From Lonsdalea britannica (GTDB lineage Bacteria; Pseudomonadota; Gammaproteobacteria; Enterobacterales; Enterobacteriaceae), in the NCBI RefSeq assembly GCF_946477055.1, contig NZ_CAMKXG010000059.1, positions 1 through 14,933 on the forward strand: a DNA stretch of 14,933 bases, written 5' to 3'. The translations under genes and the position numbers were made by a program. Under the pieces are notes generated by a model. It did no database searches. It saw only the letters and a program-made list of their open reading frames with translations, and was not told the origin of the DNA. Positions 7,555 to 14,933 of the stretch are shown in pieces (positions within the stretch are counted from its first letter, which is position 1; every line of letters begins with the position of its first letter).

Positions 7555-8598
7555 TTGACACGCCTAACTCTGGCGTTAGATGCAATGGGCGGGGACTTTG
7601 GCCCCTGCGTAACAGTGCCTGCTGCATTGCAGGCACTGGCTTCTAATCCAAATCTTTATCTGCTGCTGGTTGGCGATCCTACAACGCTCACTCCATTACT
7701 TAGCAAAGTCGATTCCTCCCTGTTTTCCCGTTTGGAAATCGTACCGGCTGAAACGGTAATAGCGGGCGATGCCAGACCATCTCAAGCTATCCGCGCCAGC
7801 CGAGGTTCTTCCATGCGTATTGCATTGGAGCTTATTAAGGAAGGGCGTGCACAGGCTTGTGTGAGTGCTGGAAATACTGGGGCGTTGATGGGGCTCGCTA
7901 AATTGCTGTTGAAGCCGGTTGACGGTATTGAACGTCCGGCATTGGTAACGGTGTTGCCACATCAGCAGCATGGAAAAACGGTCGTTCTGGATCTCGGCGC
8001 CAACGTAGAGTGCGACAGCACCATGCTAGTGCAGTTTGCTGTGATGGGCGCGGTCATGGCGGAAGAGGTCCTGGAACTCAGTAATCCCCGAGTGGCGTTG
8101 TTAAATATTGGCGAAGAAGAAAGCAAAGGGCTAAACAACATCCGCGAAGCTGCCGCGCGTTTGAAAGCGACATCGTCTATCAACTACATCGGTTATCTTG
8201 AAGGCAACGAGTTGCTGACCGGTAAAACAGATGTCATGGTGTGTGATGGGTTTGTTGGAAATGTCACGCTAAAGACGATGGAAGGCGTCGTTAGAATGTT
8301 TCTGTCTCTTCTGAAATCCTCCTCAGGTTCAGATCGTAGACAAAAACAGTCTTGGTGGCTGAAATTATTGGGACGCTGGTTGCAAAAACGTCTATCCAGG
8401 CGTTTTGGCCACCTGAACCCTGACCACTATAACGGGGCTTGTCTGCTAGGATTACGTGGGACAGTGATAAAGAGCCATGGAGCTGCAAACCCGAATGCGT
8501 TTGCGGTAGCGATTGAACAGGCAGTGCAGACAGTACAACGACAGATTCCCGAAAGAATCGCCGCGCGACTCACGTCTGTATTACCCAAAAGTGATTGA
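7555..8598 (+). CDS. plsX: phosphate acyltransferase PlsX, TTG start
   Basis: Makes acyl-phosphate from acyl-ACP and phosphate, feeding PlsY/PlsB glycerolipid synthesis at the membrane surface and linking fatty acid and phospholipid synthesis. It has 347 residues against 356 in E. coli; the shortfall is at the C-terminus. Motifs seen are [12 protein letters not shown] (N-terminus), [70 protein letters not shown] and the basic segment [29 protein letters not shown]. Translation starts at TTG (7555), since MTRLTLALD is conserved from the first residue. AAGG (7544-7547) is seven bases upstream. A three-codon ATG-CTT-TGA overlaps the start. The stop is six bases before fabH. Confidence 0.96.
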   Translation: MTRLTLALDAMGGDFGPCVTVPAALQALASNPNLYLLLVGDPTTLTPLLSKVDSSLFSRLEIVPAETVIAGDARPSQAIRASRGSSMRIALELIKEGRAQACVSAGNTGALMGLAKLLLKPVDGIERPALVTVLPHQQHGKTVVLDLGANVECDSTMLVQFAVMGAVMAEEVLELSNPRVALLNIGEEESKGLNNIREAAARLKATSSINYIGYLEGNELLTGKTDVMVCDGFVGNVTLKTMEGVVRMFLSLLKSSSGSDRRQKQSWWLKLLGRWLQKRLSRRFGHLNPDHYNGACLLGLRGTVIKSHGAANPNAFAVAIEQAVQTVQRQIPERIAARLTSVLPKSD

Positions 8599-8604
8599 GC
8601 TTAC

Positions 8605-9555
8605 ATGTATACAAAAATTATTGGAACGGGAAGCTATTTGCCCGAACAAATCAGGTCGAATTCTGATTTAGAGAAAATGGTGGATACGTCCGACGAGTGG
8701 ATTGTGACTCGTACCGGTATCCGCGAACGTCGAATCGCAGGGCCTGACGAAAGTGTGGCCACCATGGGTTTCCATGCAGCGCAAAAAGCGCTCGAAATGG
8801 CCGATATCGATAAAAACAAAGTCGGCTTGCTGATTGTCGCAACGACCTCCTCCAGCCATGCATTCCCGAGTTCGGCCTGCCAGGTTCAGCAGATGCTGGG
8901 CATTCAGGACACCATTGCATTCGATCTGGCGGCTGCCTGCGCAGGTTTCACCTACGCACTGAGCGTAGCCGACCAGTATGTCAAGAGTGGCTCTGTGGAT
9001 TATGCTCTGGTGGTCGGCGCCGACGCGTTGACGCGTACGCTGGATCCAGAGGATCGCGGAACGCTGATTCTGTTTGGCGACGGCGCTGGCGCCGTTGTGT
9101 TATCCCGCTCTGAAGAGCCGGGCATCCTCTCTACGCATCTCCATGCGGATGGCCGTTATGGCCAGCTTCTGTCTCTGCCGTATCAGGCGCGTACTAACAA
9201 AACGCCGGAATACCTGACAATGGCGGGCAATGAGGTGTTCAAAGTCGCCGTTAAAGAACTGGCCCACATCGTAGAAGAAACGCTGGTGGCGGCAAAACTG
9301 GACAAAGCCGAGCTGGATTGGCTGGTTCCGCATCAGGCAAACCTGCGTATTATCAATGCGACGGCCAAAAAACTGGGCATGGGCATGGATAAAGTGGTGA
9401 TCACGCTCGATCGCCATGGCAACACCTCTGCTGCTTCAGTACCCGCGGCGCTCGATGAAGCCGTGCGTGATGGACGCATCAAACGCGGACAGCTGATATT
9501 ACTTGAAGCGTTCGGCGGTGGATTTACCTGGGGTTCTGCTCTGGTTCGTTTTTGA
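8605..9555 (+). CDS. fabH: beta-ketoacyl-ACP synthase III (FabH)
   Basis: Condenses acetyl-CoA with malonyl-ACP to acetoacetyl-ACP, starting each round of type II fatty acid synthesis. It has 316 residues; E. coli has 317. The catalytic triad is visible: C112 in [12 protein letters not shown]243 in [11 protein letters not shown] and N273 in [21 protein letters not shown] and the C-terminal [14 protein letters not shown] are typical. The ATG lies six bases after the plsX stop with only a weak TGAG ahead of it, which suggests translational coupling to plsX. First of the tight fabH-fabD-fabG cluster. Confidence 0.98.
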   Translation: MYTKIIGTGSYLPEQIRSNSDLEKMVDTSDEWIVTRTGIRERRIAGPDESVATMGFHAAQKALEMADIDKNKVGLLIVATTSSSHAFPSSACQVQQMLGIQDTIAFDLAAACAGFTYALSVADQYVKSGSVDYALVVGADALTRTLDPEDRGTLILFGDGAGAVVLSRSEEPGILSTHLHADGRYGQLLSLPYQARTNKTPEYLTMAGNEVFKVAVKELAHIVEETLVAAKLDKAELDWLVPHQANLRIINATAKKLGMGMDKVVITLDRHGNTSAASVPAALDEAVRDGRIKRGQLILLEAFGGGFTWGSALVRF

Positions 9556-9575
9556 TTAAACAGGACTTTCTGATT

Positions 9576-10505
9576 ATGACGCATTTTGCAATGGTGTTCC
9601 CGGGACAAGGCTCCCAATCAGTCGGCATGCTGGCTGAACTGGCGGAGACGAATCCGGTAGTTAAGGACACATTTGATGAAGCTTCCTCCGTGCTCGGTTA
9701 CGACCTATGGCAACTGGCCCAAGAGGGCCCGGTAGAAGAATTGAACAAAACCTGGCAGACGCAGCCAGCACTGCTGACCGCATCGGTCGCCATTTGGCGC
9801 GCCTGGCAGCAGCAGGGTGGTAAAACACCAGCACTGATGGCAGGCCACAGTCTGGGTGAATATTCTGCTTTGGTTTGCGCTGGCGTAATGGACTTCAAGC
9901 AGGCGGTCAGCCTGGTGGAGTTACGCGGCAAGCTGATGCAGGAAGCGGTGCCGGAAAATACGGGCGCCATGTATGCCATTATCGGCCTTGATAACGACAC
10001 CATCGCGGCGGCCTGTGCCGAAGCCGCTCAGGGACAAGTTGTCTCACCGGTGAACTTCAACTCTCCAGGACAGGTCGTTATCGCAGGTAATAAAGAAGCC
10101 GTTGAACGTGCCGGTGCTGCCTGTAAGGCCGCTGGAGCGAAACGAGCGTTGCCGCTGCCGGTCAGCGTGCCTTCCCACTGCGCCCTGATGGAACCTGCTG
10201 CACGTAAGCTGGCGGAAGCGCTGGAAAACGTCACTTTCAACGCGCCTCAAATTCCTGTGGTGAACAACGTTGACGTCCGTGCTGAAACGTCGCCGGAAGC
10301 TATCCGCAGCGCGTTGGTACGCCAGCTTTCCAATCCTGTCCGCTGGACAGAGTGCGTCGAATACATCGCGGCTCAGGACGTACAGAAACTGTTAGAAGTT
10401 GGGCCGGGCAAAGTACTAACCGGACTGACCAAACGAATCGTGGATACGCTGACTGCGTCAGCAGTCAATGATTCTGCTTCCTTATCAACAGCCCTTGATC
10501 AATAA
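9576..10505 (+). CDS. fabD: malonyl-CoA:ACP transacylase (FabD)
   Basis: Transfers malonyl groups from CoA to ACP, supplying all elongation units. It has 309 residues from ATG 9576, identical in length to E. coli. An in-frame TTG at 9552 would add eight non-conserved residues and overlap fabH, so it is rejected. CAGGA (9561-9565) is ten bases upstream. Active-site residues are S92 in GHSLGEYSAL, R117, H201 in PSHCALM and Q250 in VRQLSNP. FPGQGSQ (8-14) forms the oxyanion loop. It lies 20 bp after fabH and 12 bp before fabG. Confidence 0.98.
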   Translation: MTHFAMVFPGQGSQSVGMLAELAETNPVVKDTFDEASSVLGYDLWQLAQEGPVEELNKTWQTQPALLTASVAIWRAWQQQGGKTPALMAGHSLGEYSALVCAGVMDFKQAVSLVELRGKLMQEAVPENTGAMYAIIGLDNDTIAAACAEAAQGQVVSPVNFNSPGQVVIAGNKEAVERAGAACKAAGAKRALPLPVSVPSHCALMEPAARKLAEALENVTFNAPQIPVVNNVDVRAETSPEAIRSALVRQLSNPVRWTECVEYIAAQDVQKLLEVGPGKVLTGLTKRIVDTLTASAVNDSASLSTALDQ

Positions 10506-10517
10506 ACGGAATAGATG

Positions 10518-11252
10518 ATGAGCTTTGACGGAAAAATTGTTCTCGTAACGGGTGCCAGCCGTGGCATCGGTCGTGCTATCGCTGAGTCACTGGTTGCGCG
10601 TGGCGCGAAAGTGATGGGGACGGCGACAAGCGAAAAAGGCGCCGCTGACATCAGCGCATGGCTGGGTGAAAACGGTAAAGGTTATGTCCTGAATGTCGCG
10701 GATATGTCCTCGATCGAAGCGACTTTGGCTTCCATCAAGTCGGAGTTCGGCGACATCGACATTCTGGTGAATAACGCAGGTATCACCCGTGATAATTTGC
10801 TGATTCGCATGAAAGACGAAGAGTGGCAGGATGTGCTGGATACGAACCTGCGTTCCGTATTTCGCTTGTCCAAAGCCGTTCTGCGTTCCATGATGAAAAA
10901 GCGTTTCGGCCGTATCATCACCATCGGCTCAGTAGTCGGCACCAGTGGTAACCCTGGACAGTCCAACTACTCGGCAGCCAAAGCTGGGCTGGTTGGATTC
11001 AGCAAATCTCTGGCTCAGGAAGTGGCCTCTCGTGGCGTAACCGTCAACGTTGTAGCTCCGGGTTTTATTGAAACCGATATGACTCGAGCATTGACAGATG
11101 AGCAGCGTGCGGGCATTTTGGCTGGTGTTCCTGCTGGACGCCTGGGTGATGCGAAAGAAATTGCCAGTGCTGTTACGTTCTTAGCTTCTGAAGAAGCGGG
11201 TTACATCACCGGTGAAACATTGCATGTTAATGGCGGCATGTATATGATCTGA
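10518..11252 (+). CDS. fabG: 3-oxoacyl-ACP reductase (FabG)
   Basis: NADPH-dependent short-chain dehydrogenase that reduces beta-ketoacyl-ACP, the first reduction of each elongation cycle. It has 244 residues, like E. coli. TGASRGIG (11-18) binds the cofactor, NNAG (85-88) and N110 follow, and S138, Y151 and K155 form the catalytic set. Two tandem ATGs exist at 10515 and 10518. The second is chosen because it gives the family N-terminus (M.F.GKI) and better spacing (seven bases) from CGGA at 10507-10510. The TGA stop lies inside a perfect 11-bp hairpin. Confidence 0.98.
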   Translation: MSFDGKIVLVTGASRGIGRAIAESLVARGAKVMGTATSEKGAADISAWLGENGKGYVLNVADMSSIEATLASIKSEFGDIDILVNNAGITRDNLLIRMKDEEWQDVLDTNLRSVFRLSKAVLRSMMKKRFGRIITIGSVVGTSGNPGQSNYSAAKAGLVGFSKSLAQEVASRGVTVNVVAPGFIETDMTRALTDEQRAGILAGVPAGRLGDAKEIASAVTFLASEEAGYITGETLHVNGGMYMI

Positions 11253-11267
11253 TAAGTCAGATCATAT
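11242..11267 (+). other. hairpin enclosing the fabG stop codon
   Basis: ATATGATCTGA (11242-11252) pairs perfectly with TCAGATCATAT (11257-11267) across the loop TAAG. The 5' arm is the last fabG codons and the stop. It is AT-rich and followed only by TTTG, so a strong intrinsic terminator is unlikely; a pause, processing or 3'-end-stabilising structure fits better. Confidence 0.7.
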
Positions 11268-11276
11268 TTGCTTGAA

Positions 11277-11296
11277 TTTGCAGCGAAATCTGCAAA
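11277..11296 (+). other. second hairpin downstream of fabG
   Basis: TTTGCAG (11277-11283) and CTGCAAA (11290-11296) form a perfect 7-bp stem with a 6-nt loop, ten bases after the previous hairpin. No T-run follows. Together the two may form the 3' end of the fabHDG transcript. Confidence 0.5.
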
Positions 11297-11308
11297 AAGC
11301 ACAAAATC

Positions 11309-11322
11309 CTGGCTCGACCAGT
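11309..11322. promoter_or_regulatory. FadR-like half palindrome upstream of acpP promoter
   Basis: CTGGCTCGACCAGT holds a perfect right half GACCAGT and the outer CTGG of the left half of the FadR operator pattern CTGGTC-N-GACCAG. It is centred about 50 bp upstream of the predicted acpP start, a position compatible with activation. FadR is known to activate fabA, fabB and fabHDG; a role at acpP is inference. Confidence 0.3.
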
Positions 11323-11329
11323 ACTGATT

Positions 11330-11358
11330 TTGTTGCATCTTTTTCAACATTTTATACA
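11330..11358 (+). promoter_or_regulatory. acpP promoter
   Basis: TTGTTG (11330-11335), 17 bp, TATACA (11353-11358). The stretch from about 11351 to the acpP ATG matches what I recall of E. coli almost base for base, which supports a conserved, separately transcribed acpP. Confidence 0.7.
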
Positions 11359-11363
11359 CTACG

Positions 11364-11387
11364 AAAACCATCGCGAAAGCGAGTTTT
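11364..11387 (+). promoter_or_regulatory. acpP leader hairpin
   Basis: TCGC-GAAA-GCGA (11371-11382) is a stem with a GNRA tetraloop. It is extended by AAAAC/GTTTT (11364-11368 with 11383-11387) around a two-base bulge. It would sit at the extreme 5' end of the acpP mRNA and may protect it from 5'-end-dependent decay. AGGA at 11391-11394 is left free for the ribosome. Confidence 0.55.
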
Positions 11388-11405
11388 GATAGGAAATTTA
11401 AGAGT

Positions 11406-11642
11406 ATGAGCACTATCGAAGAACGCGTTAAGAAAATCATCGTTGAACAGCTGGGTGTTAAACCGGAAGAAGTCGTGAACAATGCTTCCTTCGTTGATGA
11501 CCTCGGCGCTGATTCTCTTGACACCGTTGAGCTGGTAATGGCTCTGGAAGAAGAGTTTGATACCGAGATTCCAGACGAAGAAGCCGAAAAAATCACTACT
11601 GTTCAGGCAGCAATTGATTTCATTCAGGCAAACCAGCAGTAA
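11406..11642 (+). CDS. acpP: acyl carrier protein
   Basis: Carries growing acyl chains on a 4'-phosphopantetheine arm; partner of all Fab enzymes and of PlsX. It has 78 residues with initiator Met. The attachment serine is S37 (Ser36 of the mature protein) in [21 protein letters not shown]. The protein is strongly acidic, with helix [18 protein letters not shown] and C-terminal [17 protein letters not shown] (11391-11394) lies 11 bases before the ATG. It has its own promoter and is followed by an imperfect terminator, giving high, partly independent expression within the fab cluster. Confidence 0.99.
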   Translation: MSTIEERVKKIIVEQLGVKPEEVVNNASFVDDLGADSLDTVELVMALEEEFDTEIPDEEAEKITTVQAAIDFIQANQQ

Positions 11643-11653
11643 ATGAACATATC

Positions 11654-11680
11654 TAGGCGGTCATTCGACCGCCTAAGTTT
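11654..11680 (+). terminator. leaky terminator or attenuator after acpP
   Basis: TAGGCGGTC (11654-11662) pairs with GACCGCCTA (11667-11675) over the loop ATTC, followed by AGTTTCCTTT, an interrupted T-run. Partial termination would let acpP mRNA exceed fabF mRNA. The fabF start is 40 bp further on. Confidence 0.65.
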
Positions 11681-11720
11681 CCTTTAATACCTCAGTATTT
11701 TCCCTCCCTGGAGGATCAGC

Positions 11721-12962
11721 GTGTCTAAGCGTCGTGTAGTTGTGACTGGTCTGGGCATGTTATCTCCTGTCGGCAACACAGTTGAGTCAACTTGGAAGGC
11801 TTTGCTTGCCGGTCAGAGTGGTATCAAACCCATTGATCATTTCGATACTAGTGCCTATGCAACACGTTTTGCTGGCTTAGTTGAAAACTTTAATTGTGAA
11901 GAATTCATCTCGCGTAAAGATGCTCGCAAGATGGATGCTTTCATTCAGTACGGCATCGTGGCCGGTATTCAGGCTATGAAAGATTCGGGCCTTGAAGTCA
12001 CAGAAGCCAATGCCGGACGTATTGGTGCTGCCATTGGTTCGGGTATTGGCGGTCTGGGACTGATTGAGGAAAACCACGCGGCATTAGTACGTGGCGGCCC
12101 TCGAAAAATCAGTCCTTTCTTTGTCCCTTCCACTATCGTCAACATGGTTGCCGGTCATCTGACCATCATGTTGGGCCTGCAAGGACCTAGCATCTCCATC
12201 GCGACGGCCTGTACTTCTGGCGTACATAACATCGGACATGCGGCCCGCATCATCGCTTATGGCGATGCTGATGCGATGCTGGCCGGTGGCGCAGAAAAAG
12301 CAAGTACTCCGTTGGGCGTGGGTGGTTTCGGCGCAGCTCGTGCGCTTTCAACCCGCAACGACGACCCGCAGGCGGCAAGCCGTCCGTGGGATAAAGACCG
12401 TGACGGTTTCGTTCTGGGCGACGGCGCCGGTATTATGGTGCTGGAAGAGTATGAGCATGCGAAACGTCGTGGCGCAAAAATTTATGCTGAAATCACCGGT
12501 TTTGGCATGAGCAGCGATGCGTACCACATGACGTCACCGCCGTCAGATGGTGCAGGTGCCGCGTTGGCAATGGTTAACGCGTTTCGCGATGCCAATATCA
12601 CCGCGGAACAAGTGGGCTATATCAACGCGCACGGCACGTCGACCCCGGTCGGCGATAAAGCCGAAACTCAGGCGGTCAAGTCTGTCTTTGGCGCGAGCGC
12701 ATCACGCGTGATGGTCAGTTCGACCAAGTCAATGACAGGTCACCTGCTGGGTGCGGCTGGTGCAGTAGAATCCATTATGTGTGTTCTTGCGCTGCGCGAT
12801 CAGGCAATCCCGCCGACGATCAACCTTGATAACCCGGATGAGGGTTGCGACCTGGACTTCGTGCCGCATGAAGCTCGTCAGGTTTCAGGCATGGAATACG
12901 TGCTGTGTAACTCCTTCGGATTTGGTGGTACCAATGGTTCATTGGTCTTCCGCAAAGTCTGA
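11721..12962 (+). CDS. fabF: beta-ketoacyl-ACP synthase II (FabF), GTG start
   Basis: Elongating condensing enzyme, important for the 16:1 to 18:1 step and temperature control of membrane fluidity. It has 413 residues, as in E. coli. Catalytic residues are C164 in [11 protein letters not shown]304 in [12 protein letters not shown]336 in SSTKSMTGH and H341; GSGIGG (107-112) and the C-terminal [14 protein letters not shown] are typical. Translation starts at GTG 11721, preceded at close spacing by a strong GGAGGA (11710-11715); the start is fixed by [13 protein letters not shown] strong terminator follows. Confidence 0.98.
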   Translation: MSKRRVVVTGLGMLSPVGNTVESTWKALLAGQSGIKPIDHFDTSAYATRFAGLVENFNCEEFISRKDARKMDAFIQYGIVAGIQAMKDSGLEVTEANAGRIGAAIGSGIGGLGLIEENHAALVRGGPRKISPFFVPSTIVNMVAGHLTIMLGLQGPSISIATACTSGVHNIGHAARIIAYGDADAMLAGGAEKASTPLGVGGFGAARALSTRNDDPQAASRPWDKDRDGFVLGDGAGIMVLEEYEHAKRRGAKIYAEITGFGMSSDAYHMTSPPSDGAGAALAMVNAFRDANITAEQVGYINAHGTSTPVGDKAETQAVKSVFGASASRVMVSSTKSMTGHLLGAAGAVESIMCVLALRDQAIPPTINLDNPDEGCDLDFVPHEARQVSGMEYVLCNSFGFGGTNGSLVFRKV

Positions 12963-12977
12963 CGTGTGAGCTTGATG

Positions 12978-13005
12978 AAAGCCCGGATCTTCCGGGCTTT
13001 TTTTT
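12978..13005 (+). terminator. strong rho-independent terminator after fabF
   Basis: A 10-bp perfect stem AAAGCCCGGA/TCCGGGCTTT (12978-12987 with 12991-13000) with the loop TCT and a T-run to 13005. It closes the fab transcript, so pabC needs its own promoter or readthrough. Confidence 0.92.
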
Positions 13006-13088
13006 ATCTGAAGAAAATCAGCTAGGGTTATTTTTCCCTGTCCGCTAGTCTGGACTCTCTCTTGTTCTTCTAAAGAGGAAGTGAATAT
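13006..13088 (+). other. short region upstream of pabC
   Basis: It must contain a pabC promoter if the fabF terminator is efficient, but no pair of -35/-10 hexamers stands out. GAGGA (13075-13079), nine bases before the pabC ATG, is a good ribosome-binding site. AGGG and CCCT arms near 13024-13039 could pair weakly. Confidence 0.4.
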
Positions 13089-13889
13089 ATGTGGTTGATT
13101 AATGGGGTGTTAGAGCAAAACTTGCCGGCATCTGACCGCAGCGTGCAGTATGGCGACGGTTGTTTTACCACGGCCCGGGTACTCAATGGCCGTGTGGTAT
13201 GGCTCGAACGCCATATCCAACGGCTCCAGCATGCGGCGAAGGTACTTATGTTCCCGGAAATCGACTGGGATCGGCTATCGGCAGAGATGCAACAGGCTGC
13301 CGAAGGCAAGGCGAGCGCAGTGGTAAAAGCGGTCGTCACGCGTGGCGTAGGGGGGAGAGGATACAGTCCTCAGGGTTGTGAGGCGCCAGTAAGGATGGTC
13401 ATGCATACCGCTTACCCCGAGCATTACGAGCACTGGCGCCGGGATGGCATCTCTTTAGCGCTCAGTCCGGTAAAATTAGCGCGAAGCCCGCTCCTTGCCG
13501 GAATAAAACATCTTAATCGTCTCGAACAAGTGATGATCCGCCGACACCTTGACCAGCAGGATGCTGACGAGGCTCTGGTGCTTGACACTCACGATAAGCT
13601 AGTGGAATGCTGTGCGGCCAATTTATTTTGGCGCTGCGGCAAACAGGTGTTTACCCCAGACGTTTCGCAGTCCGGCGTCGATGGCCTGACGCGTCGCCAT
13701 CTAATGCAATTGCTGGAGCAATCGGACTATCAGCTGCAGGTCGTCTCCGCGCCGTTGGAAGCATTGGCAACGGCTGACGAAGTGATTATCTGTAATGCTT
13801 TGATGCCTCTCATTTCTGTCAACCGGGCTGAAGCCTGGTGTTATCGCTCACGAGAGTTGTATGACTTTCTGAGCCCTAACTGTGAGTAA
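13089..13889 (+). CDS. pabC: aminodeoxychorismate lyase (PabC)
   Basis: PLP-dependent fold-type IV enzyme that releases pyruvate from 4-amino-4-deoxychorismate to give p-aminobenzoate for folate synthesis. It has 266 residues; E. coli has 269. Visible features are the start MWLINGV, YGDGCFTTARV (21-31), RGVGGRGYSP, the PLP lysine K140 in LAGIKHLNRLEQ, DEALVLD, E173 with VECCAANLFWR, and VIICNALMP near the C-terminus. The position between fabF and mltG is the usual enterobacterial one. The next gene starts nine bases after its stop, so the two are probably co-transcribed. Confidence 0.96.
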   Translation: MWLINGVLEQNLPASDRSVQYGDGCFTTARVLNGRVVWLERHIQRLQHAAKVLMFPEIDWDRLSAEMQQAAEGKASAVVKAVVTRGVGGRGYSPQGCEAPVRMVMHTAYPEHYEHWRRDGISLALSPVKLARSPLLAGIKHLNRLEQVMIRRHLDQQDADEALVLDTHDKLVECCAANLFWRCGKQVFTPDVSQSGVDGLTRRHLMQLLEQSDYQLQVVSAPLEALATADEVIICNALMPLISVNRAEAWCYRSRELYDFLSPNCE

Positions 13890-13898
13890 TAGAATGTT

Positions 13899-14893
13899 AT
13901 GAAGAGATTGAAAATTGGGATCGGATGTATTGGTCTGGTGGTCGTTGGCACCATTGTCCTGTGGAAACAGGTGCAGCATTTCGCCGCCGCACCGCTCAAG
14001 ATCACACAGGAAACCATTTTTACTCTCCCGGCGGGAGCGGGTCACGACGCGCTGGAACAACAACTGGCGCAACAGCAGATTCTGTCTGCCAGCTGGCGTT
14101 TCCCCGTATTGCTACGGTTGGAGCCCGATCTGGCCAACTTTAAAGCCGGTACCTACCGTCTTCAGCCCGGAATGACGGTTCGCCAGATGTTGGCCTTGCT
14201 GGACAGCGGTAAAGAGGCGCAGTTCGCCATCCGCTTTGTTGAAGGATCGCGACTACGTGACTGGCTGGCGGCGATACAGCAGGCCCCGTATCTCAAAAAA
14301 ACGCTGACGGGCAAGAGCTCGCAGGAGATTGCCGAGGCGCTGGGTATTAAAGACCAGAGTAATCCCGAAGGCTGGTTTTATCCGGACACCTACCTGCATA
14401 CCGCAGGCATGACGGATAAAGCCGTGCTGATGCGAGCCTTCCAGCGTATGGATAAAATCGTCGATGAAGTCTGGCAGGGACGTGAGGACGGGCTGCCCTA
14501 CAAAAACAAGGAAGAGTTGCTGACGATGGCGTCGATCATCGAAAAGGAAACCGCTATCGGCAGCGAAAGGGCCTTGATTGCATCCGTATTCATCAATCGC
14601 CTACGGATAGGAATGCGCTTGCAGACGGATCCTACGGTGATTTACGGCATGGGAGAACGCTATAATGGCACCATCACGCGCAGCGCTCTGGATACGCCGA
14701 CACCCTATAACACCTACGTCATTAGTGGTCTGCCGCCGACGCCGATAGCTATGCCGGGAAAAGCGTCGTTGGACGCGGCGGCGCATCCGGAAAAAACGCA
14801 CTATCTCTATTTTGTTGCGGATGGAAAGGGGGGACATACGTTCACCACCAATTTATCCGACCATAATCGCGCGGTACGGGAATACCGTAACGC
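13899..14893 (+). CDS. mltG: endolytic murein transglycosylase MltG (YceG), cut at 3' end
   Basis: Inner-membrane endolytic transglycosylase that cuts nascent glycan strands and is thought to end their polymerisation. 331 codons are present before the adapter; E. coli has 340, so only about eight residues are missing. One N-terminal membrane helix (about 6-22, [15 protein letters not shown]) anchors it to the periplasmic side. A LysM-like part follows ([21 protein letters not shown]). The catalytic YceG domain has E217 in ASIIEKETA, equivalent to E. coli E218, then [28 protein letters not shown] and [12 protein letters not shown]. The Shine-Dalgarno is weak (GAG, 13884-13886), overlapping the end of pabC. 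An ATG-TTA-TGA mini-ORF overlaps the start codon. Confidence 0.96.
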
Positions 14894-14933
14894 CTGTCTC
14901 TTATACACATCTGACGCTGCCGACGAAGAGGAT
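14894..14933 (-). other. Nextera read-1 adapter plus partial i5 index (artefact)
   Basis: 14894-14926 is the reverse complement of the whole 33-base Nextera read-1 adapter. The last seven bases, AGAGGAT (14927-14933), match the first seven of the reverse complement of the i5 index TATCCTCT (N503/S503, from memory). This is library sequence and should be trimmed; genome ends at 14893 inside mltG. Confidence 0.98.

Noticed and set aside
7064..7636. Minus-strand ORF of 190 codons across yceD, rpmF and plsX start
   Set aside because: Antisense to three conserved genes; no recognisable domain.
9552..9575. Upstream TTG start extending fabD by eight residues
   Set aside because: It would overlap the fabH stop, has no conservation, and the ATG at 9576 gives the exact family length with CAGGA upstream.

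Overview
The window is an assembly contig of an enterobacterium. It carries the conserved rne-rluC-maf-yceD-rpmF-plsX-fabHDG-acpP-fabF-pabC-mltG block on the right and pyrC plus a small monooxygenase-family gene on the left. Gene order, protein lengths and catalytic residues fall at or within one residue of the Escherichia coli proteins, so order Enterobacterales is well supported. A family such as Pectobacteriaceae or Yersiniaceae is only a guess from sequence drift. Both ends are Illumina Nextera adapter (1-26 and 14894-14933), so only 27-14893 is biological and both outer genes (pyrC, mltG) are cut artificially.

Layout. 27-852 (-) is pyrC, dihydroorotase, lacking its C-terminus. 853-1036 is a divergent promoter region with a 13-bp direct repeat. 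1037-1324 (+) is a small antibiotic-biosynthesis-monooxygenase (ABM) domain protein. 1325-1407 holds two oppositely facing terminators. 1408-4515 (-) is rne, RNase E. 4516-5089 is its long autoregulatory leader plus the divergent promoter region. 5090-6046 (+) is rluC, 23S rRNA pseudouridine synthase. 6093-6680 (-) is maf/yceF. From 6819 rightward everything is on the + strand: yceD, rpmF (L32), plsX, fabH, fabD, fabG, acpP, fabF, pabC and mltG (cut).

The genes form two themes. RNase E, RluC, YceD and L32 serve RNA and ribosome metabolism. PlsX, FabH, FabD, FabG, AcpP and FabF are the core of type II fatty acid and phospholipid synthesis: malonyl loading (FabD), initiation (FabH), carrier (AcpP), ketoreduction (FabG), elongation (FabF) and acyl-phosphate formation for membrane lipid (PlsX). 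Transcription probably enters at a strong promoter just before yceD and again at a separate acpP promoter. A leaky hairpin follows acpP and a strong terminator closes fabF. pabC (folate) and mltG (peptidoglycan) follow closely spaced.

I looked for an undescribed system and did not find one. This is a housekeeping locus with no mobile element, CRISPR array, tRNA or rRNA. The points worth checking are regulatory or structural: adapters at both ends, a near-leaderless yceD transcript, a FadR-like half palindrome before acpP, a hairpin enclosing the fabG stop codon, minimal ATG-codon-TGA ORFs overlapping the plsX and mltG starts, interleaved terminators between the ABM gene and rne, and an rne leader hairpin that keeps a GNRA-type loop.
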